Positions 1-8,435 of a stretch of 64,000 nucleotides of DNA are shown one piece after another. Position 1 is the first letter of the stretch; the number at the start of each line of letters is the position of its first letter. The notes below the pieces were generated by a model. It saw nothing but the letters and a program-made list of their open reading frames with translations. It was not told where the DNA came from and ran no database searches. This DNA comes from Hyphomicrobiales bacterium (lineage in GTDB: Bacteria; Pseudomonadota; Alphaproteobacteria; Rhizobiales; Rhizobiaceae), in assembly GCA_900473805.1 (NCBI GenBank), contig UCMS01000031.1:49717-113716 (forward strand), read 5' to 3'. The position numbers and the translations under genes are program-made.

Positions 1-976
1 CTGCCGTCAGGTCGAGCAGTTCGCGCTTGACCGTCGGCGCCGTGCCGACCTTGCGCGACAGGGTCGCCTGGATCGACGGCTGGCACATGTAGTCGATGAA
101 GATATGCGCTTCTTCGGTCTTCGTCGATGCACGCGACAGCGCCCAGCAACCGGAATCCTGAATGCCGCCTTCCTGCGGGAAGGTGGAACGAACCGGCTGG
201 CCATCGGCGGCGGCGAGACCCGTGACGTCGTGGTAGTACTGGCCCATCGGGATTTCACCCGACTTCAGCGACTGTTCGAACTGCGCCTCGTCGCGATACC
301 AAAGGCGCACATTCGGCTTCACTTCCGCGAGCTTTTCGAAAGCCTTCAGGATGCCTTCCTCGGTGTCTAGCGCATTCGTGCCGCCGAAATGGGTCTTGGC
401 GGTGACTTCCAGCAGGAAGGAGTTGGAAACGAGCGCCAACAAGCCGAGCTTGTCGGCGTTGGCCGGATCCCAGAGCGCATTCCACGAGGTCGGCGCTTCC
501 TTGTAGACATCGGTGTTGGTGACGAGCGTGATGTACCAAGCCACAGCACCGACGCCGGCCACGCGACCATCGGGATACTTGTTGACGAAACGGTCGATCA
601 GGCCGGACGCATTGCTGATTTTCGCCATATCGATCGGCGCCCAGAGCTCGGTCGCCTGACCTTTCAGCATCGCCACCTGTGACATCATCGAGAGATCTGC
701 CGGGGCCTGACCAGCCTTGGCAGCCTGCTCGAGCTGCACCAGCCAGGCTTCACCGGTCGGTTCGGCGATGGACTCAACCGCAATGCCGGTTGCCTTGGTG
801 AATTCCGGGAAGATGTTCTTGTCGAACGAATCCTTGAAGTAGCCGCCATAGACGCCGATCTTGATCGACTTGTCCTGGGCGCGCAGGATCGACGGCATGG
901 CAAGCGCGCCAGCAATGGCGGCCGAGCCGGCCAGCACGCCGCGGCGGCTGACGGAGGTGGAGAGAATGTCTTTCAT
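1..976 (-). CDS. ABC transporter substrate-binding protein, polyamine-like, Tat-exported (partial)
   Basis: This is the N-terminal 325 residues of a periplasmic solute-binding protein; the C-terminus lies beyond the left edge. The start at 976 follows an AGGA ribosome site. Residues 10-17 read SRRGVLAG, a twin-arginine signal, followed by a hydrophobic alanine-rich stretch and an RAQD cleavage region near residue 33. The mature part (KIGVYGGYFKDSF, then a family 1/PotD-like fold with WNALWDP and an Asp-Thr-Glu-Glu segment) resembles spermidine/putrescine-type binding proteins. It lies 89 bp downstream of a ureohydrolase on the same strand, so the ligand may be a guanidino compound or polyamine; that link is inference. 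Permease and ATPase genes would be expected just outside the window. Confidence 0.85.
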   Translation of the reverse strand, partial: MKDILSTSVSRRGVLAGSAAIAGALAMPSILRAQDKSIKIGVYGGYFKDSFDKNIFPEFTKATGIAVESIAEPTGEAWLVQLEQAAKAGQAPADLSMMSQVAMLKGQATELWAPIDMAKISNASGLIDRFVNKYPDGRVAGVGAVAWYITLVTNTDVYKEAPTSWNALWDPANADKLGLLALVSNSFLLEVTAKTHFGGTNALDTEEGILKAFEKLAEVKPNVRLWYRDEAQFEQSLKSGEIPMGQYYHDVTGLAAADGQPVRSTFPQEGGIQDSGCWALSRASTKTEEAHIFIDYMCQPSIQATLSRKVGTAPTVKRELLDLTA

Positions 977-1032
977 GGTCCTGTTCCCTTGTTGTGGTTG
1001 AGGCGTTTTCGCCCGTTCGTCTGTATCGGTGA

Positions 1033-1054
1033 CCGGACGGCGGAAGCTGTCCGG
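1033..1054 (-). other. Stem-loop between the ureohydrolase and binding-protein genes
   Basis: Six-base-pair inverted repeat CCGGAC / GTCCGG around a 10-nt loop in the 89-bp gap. There is no T-tract, so it is more likely a processing or stability hairpin than a terminator. Weak by itself. Confidence 0.3.
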
Positions 1055-1065
1055 GATTAGCGCTC

Positions 1066-2121
1066 TCAGCGCGGTTTGATGGCCGGACTGTAGACCATCA
1101 GGCTGAGGATTTCGAAGAGGATTTGTGCGCCGACATGCGCCGTATTGTGGTTCGCGTCATATTGCGGCGCAACTTCGACCACGTCACCGCCAACCAGGTT
1201 GACGCCCTTGAAGCCGCGGATCAGCTCCAGCGCCTCGCGAGACGTCAGGCCACCGACCTCGGGCGTCCCGGTACCGGGCGCAACACTCGGATCGAGGCTG
1301 TCGATGTCGAAGGAGAGGTAGGTCGGGCCATCGCCGATGATGGCCTTTGCCTTTTCGATGATCGCGGGGATGCCGAGACCATTGATCTCCTCGGCATGGA
1401 TGACGGTCATGCCGGACTCGTAGGAGAACTCCCAGAGATATTCGGCCGGGCCACGGATGCCGATCTGGATCGTCCGGACAGGATCGAGCACACCGTCAAG
1501 CACGGCGTTGCGGAACGGCCCGCCATGGTGGAACTTCGTCTGATCGAAAGCCCCGCCGGTATCGCAATGAGCATCGATATGGATCATGCCGACAGGGCCA
1601 TGCTTCTTGGCAATCGCCTTCATGATCGGATGGGTGATCGAATGGTCGCCGCCGACGGACAGAGGCAGGACGCCCTGAGCCACGAGCTTGGTGTGATAGG
1701 CCTCGATATCGTCATGGCTCATCTCGAGACGATAGCGGCTGGAAAACGGCACATCGCCGATATCAGCCACCTTGAGGTCGAAGATCGGGGCGCATTCGAG
1801 AACATGGTTGTAAGGACCGATGCGGTCGATGGCGCGCAGGGCTCGGGGCCCAAAGCGCGAGCCCGGCCGGTTGGTGACGCCAAGGTCCATCGGCACGCCG
1901 ACGATCGCGACATCGAGATCGCTGACGTCGGGATTGCGCTGATCGACCTGGCGATAGGGCGCGGAGACGAAGGTCGGCACGCCGGCATAAGGGGCAGCGC
2001 GCGTACCGTTCGAGAAGATCTTCTCGCCCACCTTGGCAAACTTCGGATCGAAGATCTCGCCGGCCTTGTCGGCCCCGTATTTCTCGCGCAGTGCCGCCAG
2101 ACGCTTTTCGTCGAAGGTCAT
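1066..2121 (-). CDS. Ureohydrolase (agmatinase / guanidinobutyrase family)
   Basis: A 351-residue arginase-superfamily enzyme, predicted to hydrolyse a guanidino substrate to urea plus an amine using a binuclear Mn centre in the cytoplasm. All metal ligands are visible: GGDHS at 157-161 (His160), DAHCD at 183-187 (Asp183, His185, Asp187) and SFDIDSLDP with Asp272 and Asp274. The length and the N-terminal extension before the VAIVGVPMD strand fit agmatinase, guanidinobutyrase and guanidinopropionase rather than arginase. The loop that sets substrate choice (HHGGPFRNAV, about 198-207) does not let me pick one substrate. It is divergent from a LysR regulator and is followed by a binding-protein gene. 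The family call is firm; agmatine versus 4-guanidinobutyrate is open. Confidence 0.92.
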   Translation of the reverse strand: MTFDEKRLAALREKYGADKAGEIFDPKFAKVGEKIFSNGTRAAPYAGVPTFVSAPYRQVDQRNPDVSDLDVAIVGVPMDLGVTNRPGSRFGPRALRAIDRIGPYNHVLECAPIFDLKVADIGDVPFSSRYRLEMSHDDIEAYHTKLVAQGVLPLSVGGDHSITHPIMKAIAKKHGPVGMIHIDAHCDTGGAFDQTKFHHGGPFRNAVLDGVLDPVRTIQIGIRGPAEYLWEFSYESGMTVIHAEEINGLGIPAIIEKAKAIIGDGPTYLSFDIDSLDPSVAPGTGTPEVGGLTSREALELIRGFKGVNLVGGDVVEVAPQYDANHNTAHVGAQILFEILSLMVYSPAIKPR

Positions 2122-2284
2122 GTCTCGTTCCCTGTTTGTGAACGATGATCAAGCCATCGTCCATTTTTGCGGCACGACCCGTGCCTGCCTTTATTGTGAG
2201 CATTAACCCGCAACGGACTTGGAAAATCAATTCACGATGTTATAGCATTCGATGTGAGAAAAATTCACGGATCCTGAACCATCA
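2122..2284. promoter_or_regulatory. Divergent promoter region, ureohydrolase / LysR
   Basis: This 163-bp gap is AT-richer than its flanks. A GTGA-N7-TCAC dyad (2254-2268) lies just before the LysR start, and another TTCAC half-site lies near 2231. A dyad next to a divergently transcribed LysR gene is the usual place for its operator. No -35/-10 pair is convincing by eye. Confidence 0.4.
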
Positions 2285-3274
2285 ATGGCAAGCCGCCTGC
2301 CCCCGCTCAACCCCCTTCGCGCCTTCGAGGCCGCCGCTCGCCGTGGCTCGATTTCAGCTGCGGCGCGGGAGCTGAGCGTCACGCATGGCGCGATATCGCA
2401 TCAGATCCGAAGCCTCGAGGAAACGCTGAAGACGGCGCTTTTCGAGCGCGGTGGCAAGCGGTTGAAACTGACACCCCAAGGCGCGCTTCTCCTGCCGGCC
2501 GTCACCCAGGCCTTTGATGGCATTGCTGCGGCAACCGCGCTGATGAACCGCCCTACGACCAGCGGCAGCCTGCGCATTTCCTGTGTGCCGGCGCTGCTCT
2601 CGCTCTGGCTGGTGCCTCGCCTCGGTTCCTTCACCGATCGCTATCCGGAGATCAGCCTGACGCTGACTTCCAGCAACGATCCGAACCTAATTTATTCGCC
2701 CGATATCGACATCGCGATCCTCTATGGCCCGGGCGGCTGGAAGGACTGCTGGACGCGCCTCTGGAGCACGTTCGAGCTCTTCCCCGTCGTCAGTCCGACG
2801 CTGCTCAACACGCGGCCGCTGCGATCGGTTCGCGATCTGCACGATCACGTGCTGCTACATGGGGATGACGGCCGCGAATGGCGAAGCTGGCTCGCCGCTG
2901 CCGATCAGCTCGACATGCCAAGGGCGCGCGAACACTTCATGGGCGATGCCAGGCTCTCGACCGAGGCCGCCCGCCATGGCCAGGGCGTGGCCCTCGGCGA
3001 CAGCATCACCGCCTCCAGCCTGATTGCGGCCGGCGAACTGGTGATCCCCTTCGACCTCGCAGTGCCCGCACCGGACGCCTTCTATGTCGCCGCCCGCAAC
3101 GACGTGCGCGCGGCGCCGATCGCCAAGGTCTTCATCGACTGGACCTTCGACACGATCGAAACCGAGCGTGCGGCCCAGCCGCGCCCTGCAAGCCGCCCAT
3201 CGGGACGAGGCCTGCCCTCGACCCGCAAACGCAATACCAGTACCGCCGTTCCGCTACTGGAAGAGAGCGAATAA
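2285..3274 (+). CDS. LysR-family transcriptional regulator (GcvA-like)
   Basis: A 329-residue LysR-type regulator. The winged helix-turn-helix occupies about residues 6-65 (LNPLRAFEAAARRGSISAAA, then THGAISHQIRSLEE), with the LFERGG and TPQG wing typical of the GcvA/AmpR branch. A type 2 periplasmic-binding-like effector domain follows (about 92-295). The last 30 residues are Arg/Pro/Ser-rich and look disordered. It is divergent from the ureohydrolase and only 17 bp from the downstream aminotransferase, so it probably controls one or both. The effector is unknown. Confidence 0.93.
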   Translation: MASRLPPLNPLRAFEAAARRGSISAAARELSVTHGAISHQIRSLEETLKTALFERGGKRLKLTPQGALLLPAVTQAFDGIAAATALMNRPTTSGSLRISCVPALLSLWLVPRLGSFTDRYPEISLTLTSSNDPNLIYSPDIDIAILYGPGGWKDCWTRLWSTFELFPVVSPTLLNTRPLRSVRDLHDHVLLHGDDGREWRSWLAAADQLDMPRAREHFMGDARLSTEAARHGQGVALGDSITASSLIAAGELVIPFDLAVPAPDAFYVAARNDVRAAPIAKVFIDWTFDTIETERAAQPRPASRPSGRGLPSTRKRNTSTAVPLLEESE

Positions 3275-3291
3275 CCGCCGAGGAACCTGCC

Positions 3292-4467
3292 ATGCCCGCC
3301 GCCCCCTTCAACCCGCTCGTCGCAGATCTCTCGGCGCCGCCCGTGCCTTCCGTTTTCGCCTGGGCGCGCGCCTATGATGGGGCTGCCGGCCCAATGATCG
3401 ACTTGAGCCAGGCGGTGCCCGGCTATCCGCCGCATCCCGATCTCTTTGCCTGGCTGGCGGAAGCCGCTTCCGCCCGGGCGAATGCCGGCTATGGTCCGAT
3501 CGAGGGCGAGACGCCGCTGCGCGAGGCCTATGCGGCAGAAGCCGCCTCCGTTTACAGCGCACCTGTTACGGCGGAAAACATTCACATTACGGCAGGCTGC
3601 AACCAGGCCTTCATGGCAACGGTGCAGGCGATCGCGGCAAGCGGCGACGCGGTGGCGCTGACCGATCCCTTCTACTTCAATCAGGAAACCACGCTGGCGA
3701 TGATGGGCATCCGCCGCGAGCTGATCCCGCTGGATCCCGCCACCGGCTTCGTGCCCACCATCGAAGGCATCGAGGCGGTCCTGGCGAAAGGTGTGAAGGC
3801 CGTGGCGCTGGTCTCGCCGAACAACCCGACCGGGGCGATCTATCCGCCGAATCTGCTGCGCCAGGCCTTCGAGGCCTGCCGCAAGGCGGGTGCCTTCCTC
3901 ATCCTCGACGAGACCTATCGCGATTTTCTGCCCGGCGAGGGACGGCCTCACGATCTGCTCTCGGTCGAAGGCTGGGAAGAAAACCTCATCCTGCTGTATT
4001 CCTTCTCGAAATCCTTCTGCATCCCCGGCCATCGCCTCGGCGCAATCACCGCCGGTGCGCGTGCCGTGTCGGAAATCGCAAAGGTCATGGACAACCTGCA
4101 GATCTGCGCCCCTCGCGCACCGCAGGCGGCTGTGGCCAAGGCCATTCCGGCGCTCAAGGCCTGGCGCGAGGACAACCGCATCGAGATCTTGCACCGCGCC
4201 GAAACCCTGAAAGGCGTGATGACCAAACTCCCCGCCTGGAAGATGGACTCGCTCGGCGCCTATTTCGCTTTCATCCGCCATCCCTTTGCAGGCCAGGACT
4301 CCGCCCATGTGGCGGAAAGACTGGCAAAGAGGGCCGGCGTGCTCTGCATTCCCGGTGCCTATTTCGGCGACGACTGCCAGGACTACCTACGCTTCGCCTT
4401 CGCCAATGCCGACAGCGCAACAATCGAAGGCCTGGTCGCTCGCCTCTCGACTTTCAAGCTGGACTGA
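3292..4467 (+). CDS. Pyridoxal-phosphate aminotransferase, class I/II
   Basis: A 391-residue fold-type I aminotransferase. The ATG at 3292 is chosen because a GAGGAA ribosome site precedes it and it sits 17 bp after the LysR stop; a longer in-frame reading starting inside the LysR gene has no support. Visible landmarks are YGPIEGETPLREAY (about 67-80), NNPTG at 177-181, DETY at 206-209, Schiff-base Lys240 in YSFSKSF and the phosphate-binding Arg in GHRLG. The family includes aspartate/aromatic aminotransferases and cysteine-conjugate lyases, so the substrate is not assignable. Context (LysR, ureohydrolase) suggests amino-acid or guanidino-compound catabolism, by inference. Confidence 0.9.
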   Translation: MPAAPFNPLVADLSAPPVPSVFAWARAYDGAAGPMIDLSQAVPGYPPHPDLFAWLAEAASARANAGYGPIEGETPLREAYAAEAASVYSAPVTAENIHITAGCNQAFMATVQAIAASGDAVALTDPFYFNQETTLAMMGIRRELIPLDPATGFVPTIEGIEAVLAKGVKAVALVSPNNPTGAIYPPNLLRQAFEACRKAGAFLILDETYRDFLPGEGRPHDLLSVEGWEENLILLYSFSKSFCIPGHRLGAITAGARAVSEIAKVMDNLQICAPRAPQAAVAKAIPALKAWREDNRIEILHRAETLKGVMTKLPAWKMDSLGAYFAFIRHPFAGQDSAHVAERLAKRAGVLCIPGAYFGDDCQDYLRFAFANADSATIEGLVARLSTFKLD

Positions 4468-4473
4468 TCACGG

Positions 4474-5688
4474 ATGCCTAAGAGCGTGGCGATCATCGGC
4501 GGTGGCCCGGCGGGCCTGATGGCGGCGGAACATCTCGCCGGCAAAGGCCATGCCGTGACCGTCTACGACGCCATGCCGACAGTCGGCCGCAAGTTCCTGC
4601 TCGCCGGGAAGTCCGGCCTCAACATCACCCATGCCGAGGACTATGCGCGTTTCGTCACCCGCTATGGCGCGGCGAACAGCCGACTGCGCCCGGTGCTCGA
4701 CCTGATGACCCCGGAGGCAATCCGGGTCTGGGCAGCCGGGCTCGGCACGGAAACCTTTATCGGCTCCTCCGGCCGCGTCTTCCCAAAGGCGATGAAGGCC
4801 TCGCCCCTGCTTCGCGCCTGGCTGAAGCGGCTGGAAAATCTGGGCGTCACCATCCTGACCCGCCACCGCTGGACGGGATTTGACGCTGACGCCCTGCTCT
4901 TCGACACGTCAGACGGTCCAAAACACGTCACCGCCGACGCAACACTCCTCGCGCTCGGTGGCGCCAGCTGGCCGAAGCTCGGCTCGGATGCCGCCTGGGT
5001 GCCGCTACTGGAAGCCGAAGGCATCGACATCACACCGCTCCGCCCGGCCAATTGCGGCTTTGATTGCGATTTCTCCGCAAGCTTCGACACCCGTTTCTCC
5101 GGCGAGCCGATCAAATCGGTGAAGGCCACCTCGGCAGCCGGCACCACCCAGGGCGAATTCGTCATCAGCAAAGGCGGCATCGAGGGCAGCCTGATCTATG
5201 CCCATTCGGCAGCGCTGAGAGACGCGCTTAACCGGGACGGCCATACCACGCTGATCCTCGACCTCGCACCGGGGCGAACGGTGGAAAGGCTTTCGACAGA
5301 CCTCGCGCGACAGGATCGCAAGGCGAGCTTTTCGACACGATTGAAGAAGGCAACGGGACTGGATGGGGTCAAGCTGACTCTGTTGCGTGAGGTCGTGCCT
5401 GAAGTCAGCAGCCTCTCTCCCGATCATTTGGCATCACGGATCAAAACCTTGCCGCTCCCGGTCAAGCGCCCCCGCCCGATCGCCGAAGCAATCTCCACAG
5501 CGGGGGGCGTGTCACTCGACGCCATCGATGACGACTTCATGCTCAAGGTTCAACCCGGCACCTTCGTGGCCGGCGAAATGCTCGACTGGGAAGCACCGAC
5601 AGGCGGCTACCTACTCACCGCCTGCTTTGCGACCGGCATTGCCGCCGCCAACGGCATAGACCGCTGGCTTCAGCGGTCACCGGGTTGA
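4474..5688 (+). CDS. HI0933/BaiN-type FAD-dependent oxidoreductase (TIGR03862-like)
   Basis: A 404-residue flavoprotein. The N-terminus has the dinucleotide-binding motif IIGGGPAG (residues 7-14), then GRKFLLAGKSGLNITHAED, the hallmark of the HI0933-like family, and a C-terminal FAD segment (GGYLLTACFATGIAAANGI). The long insert between the two halves and the GGVSLDAID segment match the family. The reaction is unknown; relatives are annotated as aminoacetone-oxidase-like or BaiN-like. It starts 6 bp after the aminotransferase stop, so it is part of the LysR-aminotransferase transcription unit. The downstream gene is convergent with only 3 bp between stops. Confidence 0.9.
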   Translation: MPKSVAIIGGGPAGLMAAEHLAGKGHAVTVYDAMPTVGRKFLLAGKSGLNITHAEDYARFVTRYGAANSRLRPVLDLMTPEAIRVWAAGLGTETFIGSSGRVFPKAMKASPLLRAWLKRLENLGVTILTRHRWTGFDADALLFDTSDGPKHVTADATLLALGGASWPKLGSDAAWVPLLEAEGIDITPLRPANCGFDCDFSASFDTRFSGEPIKSVKATSAAGTTQGEFVISKGGIEGSLIYAHSAALRDALNRDGHTTLILDLAPGRTVERLSTDLARQDRKASFSTRLKKATGLDGVKLTLLREVVPEVSSLSPDHLASRIKTLPLPVKRPRPIAEAISTAGGVSLDAIDDDFMLKVQPGTFVAGEMLDWEAPTGGYLLTACFATGIAAANGIDRWLQRSPG

Positions 5689-5691
5689 GGC

Positions 5692-6222
5692 CTAGCGGCT
5701 TGCCGTCTTGTGCGAAGTGCCGGGCTTGCGGAACTCGACGGTGGTCTTGGCGACCGGGATGCCGAACTTGGTGACGAGCGCCGTGTTCAACACCGTACCG
5801 TCCTGGCGTAGCACCATCTTGTCCCAGAAGCGCACCTTGTTGCCCTGGGTCTCGGGGCTGAGATAGACGAGGTAGTTGAAGCGCGCGACGGCACCGTTGA
5901 GCCGCACCGTCGTCTCGCCAATCACATCCTCGCGGGTGCCGCTATAGGTGGTCGGGCTGGTTTTGGTGAAGCGCCATGTCTTGCGGTCCTTGGTACCGTC
6001 GTCGAAGACGAAATCCTCGCGCAGCGTCAGCGTCTTGCCGTCCCACTTTCCGGTCAGATCCACGGTGAAGGTCCGCTTCACACCGTTGATGGCACTGAAC
6101 GAACCGACCGCTTCGGTGCGGCCGGTGAAATAGTCTTCAAAGGTGAATTTGTCTGCTGCCTGTCCGGCGGACGGCAGCAGGCTCAGGGCGAGCCCGACAA
6201 GGGCAAGGCTGAACTTCGGCAT
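5692..6222 (-). CDS. DUF3833 family exported protein
   Basis: A 176-residue protein that begins with a classical signal peptide (MPKFSLALVGLALSLLP, cleavage after AGQA). The ATG at 6222 is preferred over an upstream in-frame ATG because GGAGA precedes it and it places the signal peptide at the N-terminus. The mature part alternates beta strands (FEDYFTGRTEAVGSFS; LREDFVFDDGTKDRKTWRF) in the lipocalin-like pattern of DUF3833. No enzymatic motif is visible and the function is unknown. It probably stands alone, downstream of the hairpin that ends iolB. Confidence 0.82.
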   Translation of the reverse strand: MPKFSLALVGLALSLLPSAGQAADKFTFEDYFTGRTEAVGSFSAINGVKRTFTVDLTGKWDGKTLTLREDFVFDDGTKDRKTWRFTKTSPTTYSGTREDVIGETTVRLNGAVARFNYLVYLSPETQGNKVRFWDKMVLRQDGTVLNTALVTKFGIPVAKTTVEFRKPGTSHKTASR

Positions 6223-6301
6223 CGGAGCGTCTCCATCGTTGGCGCGTTTGTGCACCCACTACGGAGAGGATCAGCAAGCGGATTTGGAATTGTTCCAGGA
6301 A

Positions 6302-6325
6302 ACGCTTTCGTGAAGACGAAAGCGT
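6302..6325 (-). terminator. Probable terminator hairpin after iolB
   Basis: Perfect 9-bp stem ACGCTTTCG / CGAAAGCGT with a 6-nt loop, 12 bp beyond the iolB stop. On the minus strand it is followed by only three T, so it is a weak Rho-independent terminator or a 3'-end stabilising hairpin. Confidence 0.5.
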
Positions 6326-6336
6326 CTTCCACGGGC

Positions 6337-7146
6337 TTACTTGCTGTCGCGCTGATAGATCCAGTCGTGATCCGGATGGTTCTGGAAGCGCCATTTGCGC
6401 AAGGGACCGGCCATCACGTTGAGATAATACATCTCGTAGCCATGCGGCACACCGCAGGGGTGATGGCCCTTCGGCACCAGAACCACATCGCCATCGGAGA
6501 CCGCCATGGTTTCGTCCAACGAGCCGTCTTCGGTAAACACGCGCTGGAAGCCGAAGCCTTGGGCCGGGTTCAGCCGGTGGTAATAGGTCTCCTCAAGATA
6601 GGTCATCTCGGGGAAATTGTCCTCGTCATGCCGGTGCGGCGGATAGGACGACCAGTTGCCCGAGGGTGTGAAGACTTCCGTCACCAGCAGGCTGTCGGCG
6701 ACATCCCGGTCTTCCATGGCGATCGGATAGATATGCCTGGTATTGGCACCCTTGCCACGCTCTACGAGCGAAATACCATCAGGCCCGATCTGATGGGCCT
6801 CGCGGCCCGGCATGGCCGGTGCGGTGCAGACAGCGAGCACGCAATCGGTCGTGGCAACCGCCGACCAGTCGGCACCCGCCGGCACATAGACGCAATGCGG
6901 CGGCGTCTTCTCGAAGACCGACATACGCTGACCGAGTTCGCCGAACTCCTTGCCGGAACCGCTGATCTTCGCCTTGCCCTCGACGAGCACGAGGATGACT
7001 TCCGTCTCGCCAGTCAGCTCGGCAGCGCTTTCACCTGCCTTCAGGCGGTAGAGCCCGAAGCCGACATAACCCCAGCCAGCGCTGGCCGGCGTGATGTCAT
7101 GCACCTTGCCGGATTTGCCGGCAGGCTTGCGCAACAGATCGGTCAT
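6337..7146 (-). CDS. iolB: 5-deoxy-glucuronate isomerase
   Basis: A 269-residue cupin-fold isomerase of myo-inositol catabolism that converts 5-deoxy-D-glucuronate to 2-deoxy-5-keto-D-gluconate after the IolD step. IolB features include the N-terminal GWGYVGFGLYRL segment, the cupin metal-binding stretch YPPHRHDEDNFPEMTYLEE and the C-terminal KGHHPCGVPHGYEMYYLNVMAGP. The length matches the family (about 265-270). It lies 21 bp downstream of a small membrane protein gene, and the two are separated from iolCDE by a strong terminator, so iolB is probably transcribed with the small gene from its own promoter or by readthrough. Confidence 0.96.
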   Translation of the reverse strand: MTDLLRKPAGKSGKVHDITPASAGWGYVGFGLYRLKAGESAAELTGETEVILVLVEGKAKISGSGKEFGELGQRMSVFEKTPPHCVYVPAGADWSAVATTDCVLAVCTAPAMPGREAHQIGPDGISLVERGKGANTRHIYPIAMEDRDVADSLLVTEVFTPSGNWSSYPPHRHDEDNFPEMTYLEETYYHRLNPAQGFGFQRVFTEDGSLDETMAVSDGDVVLVPKGHHPCGVPHGYEMYYLNVMAGPLRKWRFQNHPDHDWIYQRDSK

Positions 7147-7167
7147 TCCTCGTCTCCCGTTTCTTGC

Positions 7168-7434
7168 TCAATCGTCGTCGGAGCGTTTGGCCTCTGCCGC
7201 GATCCGCGCCCGTTCGGCTTCAGCCTTGGCCGCCGCCTTTTTCATCGTGTTATCGTACATGAACAGCAGTTCGTAACCGGCATAGAGACCGGTCACGACG
7301 AAGATCATCGCCCAGCCGGTCGCACCGTTCGAATACTCCACCCCGGCCCAGGCCAGTGGCAACACCGTACAGAGAACGCGGATCCACAGCGGCTTGAAAA
7401 AGGGATGGGTCGGATCGAGGATCTGGAACTTCAA
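7168..7434 (-). CDS. Small two-helix membrane protein in the inositol cluster
   Basis: An 88-residue protein starting with TTG, chosen because GGGAG lies about 6 nt upstream. Two hydrophobic helices are visible, at about 17-34 and 39-59. A charged, helical cytoplasmic-looking tail follows, rich in Ala/Lys/Glu (KKAAAKAEAERARIAAEAK), and may form a coiled coil. I do not recognise a named family. It sits between iolE and iolB with 21 bp to iolB, so it is probably co-expressed with iolB. A role in inositol uptake or as a membrane adaptor is only a guess. Confidence 0.75.
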   Translation of the reverse strand: MKFQILDPTHPFFKPLWIRVLCTVLPLAWAGVEYSNGATGWAMIFVVTGLYAGYELLFMYDNTMKKAAAKAEAERARIAAEAKRSDDD

Positions 7435-7499
7435 GGTCTGCTCCCGGCAGTCAGAGTTTTAAACGTCGCCTGCAATAGAGCCCAAAACCGCGATCTGTC

Positions 7500-7533
7500 A
7501 AAACACGAGGCGGAGGGTCTGCTCCGCCTCGTG
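7500..7533 (-). terminator. Rho-independent terminator after iolE
   Basis: Perfect 12-bp stem CACGAGGCGGAG / CTCCGCCTCGTG with a 6-nt loop, followed on the minus strand by TTTTG. It begins 7 bp beyond the iolE stop and splits iolCDE from the small gene and iolB. Confidence 0.85.
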
Positions 7534-7539
7534 GTGTCA

Positions 7540-8433
7540 TCAGATCAGGCCCGCTTCCTTGGCGAAGCCCTTGAGCGATTTCAGACCCAGGCTCTGATAC
7601 TCAAAGGGATTGCGCACATCCGGGTCCTGCTCGGCCTCGATGACGATCCAGCCCTGATAGCCATGCTCGGCCGCGATCTTCAGCACCGGCGGGAAATTCA
7701 CGCCGCCTTCGCTGTCACCGGGAACGGTGAACACGCCGCGACGAACGCCTTCGAGAAAGGAGAGCTTCTCGCTCCGCACCTGATCGGCGATCACGGGACG
7801 AACATTCTTCGCGTGGATATGGCCGACGCGGTGCATGTATTTTTTCGCAACCGCTTCCGGATTGCCACCGCCGAAATAGCAATGGCCGGTGTCGAGCAGC
7901 AGCTTGGCATGCGGGCCGGTATGCTCCATCAGCTTGTCGATCTCGGCCTCGGTCTCGACGACCGTGCCCATGTGGTGGTGGTAGACCAGCGAGATGCCCT
8001 GCGAAGCGGAGAATTCGGCCAGCGCCTCGACGCCGGCGCCGAACTTCGCCCATTCGGCATCGGACAGAACCGGACGATCGGCCAGCGCCACATCATCGGC
8101 GCCATGGATGGCGTTCGAGGTTTCGCAGACGATGATGACCTTGCAGCCCATGGCCTTCAGCACATCGAGGAAGGGCTGCATGGCAGCCTTTTCTTCCTCG
8201 ATCGTGTTGGTGAGCAGGTTGAGCGAATGCCAGCCGGAGACAAATTTCAAGCCGCGCGGCTCGAGCACCGACTTCAATCCGGCCGGATCGGTCGGCAGCT
8301 TGTGGCCCTTTTCGATGCCGTCGAAACCGATCTTGGCGGTTTCGTCCAGGCACTGTTCGAGGCTGATATGGGCGCCGAGGCGGCGGTCGTCATCGTTCGA
8401 CCAGGCGATCGGGTTGGTTCCGAAAAGGATCAT
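7540..8433 (-). CDS. iolE: Myo-inosose-2 dehydratase
   Basis: A 297-residue TIM-barrel enzyme of the xylose isomerase-like superfamily that dehydrates 2-keto-myo-inositol to 3D-(3,5/4)-trihydroxycyclohexane-1,2-dione, the second step of inositol breakdown. Typical segments are the N-terminal [49 protein letters not shown] (Asp and His metal ligands) and [11 protein letters not shown] with a C-terminal Glu ligand. The full length matches IolE. It starts 2 bp after the iolD stop, so translation is probably coupled. A strong terminator follows. Confidence 0.97.
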   Translation of the reverse strand: MILFGTNPIAWSNDDDRRLGAHISLEQCLDETAKIGFDGIEKGHKLPTDPAGLKSVLEPRGLKFVSGWHSLNLLTNTIEEEKAAMQPFLDVLKAMGCKVIIVCETSNAIHGADDVALADRPVLSDAEWAKFGAGVEALAEFSASQGISLVYHHHMGTVVETEAEIDKLMEHTGPHAKLLLDTGHCYFGGGNPEAVAKKYMHRVGHIHAKNVRPVIADQVRSEKLSFLEGVRRGVFTVPGDSEGGVNFPPVLKIAAEHGYQGWIVIEAEQDPDVRNPFEYQSLGLKSLKGFAKEAGLI

Positions 8434-8435
8434 GA

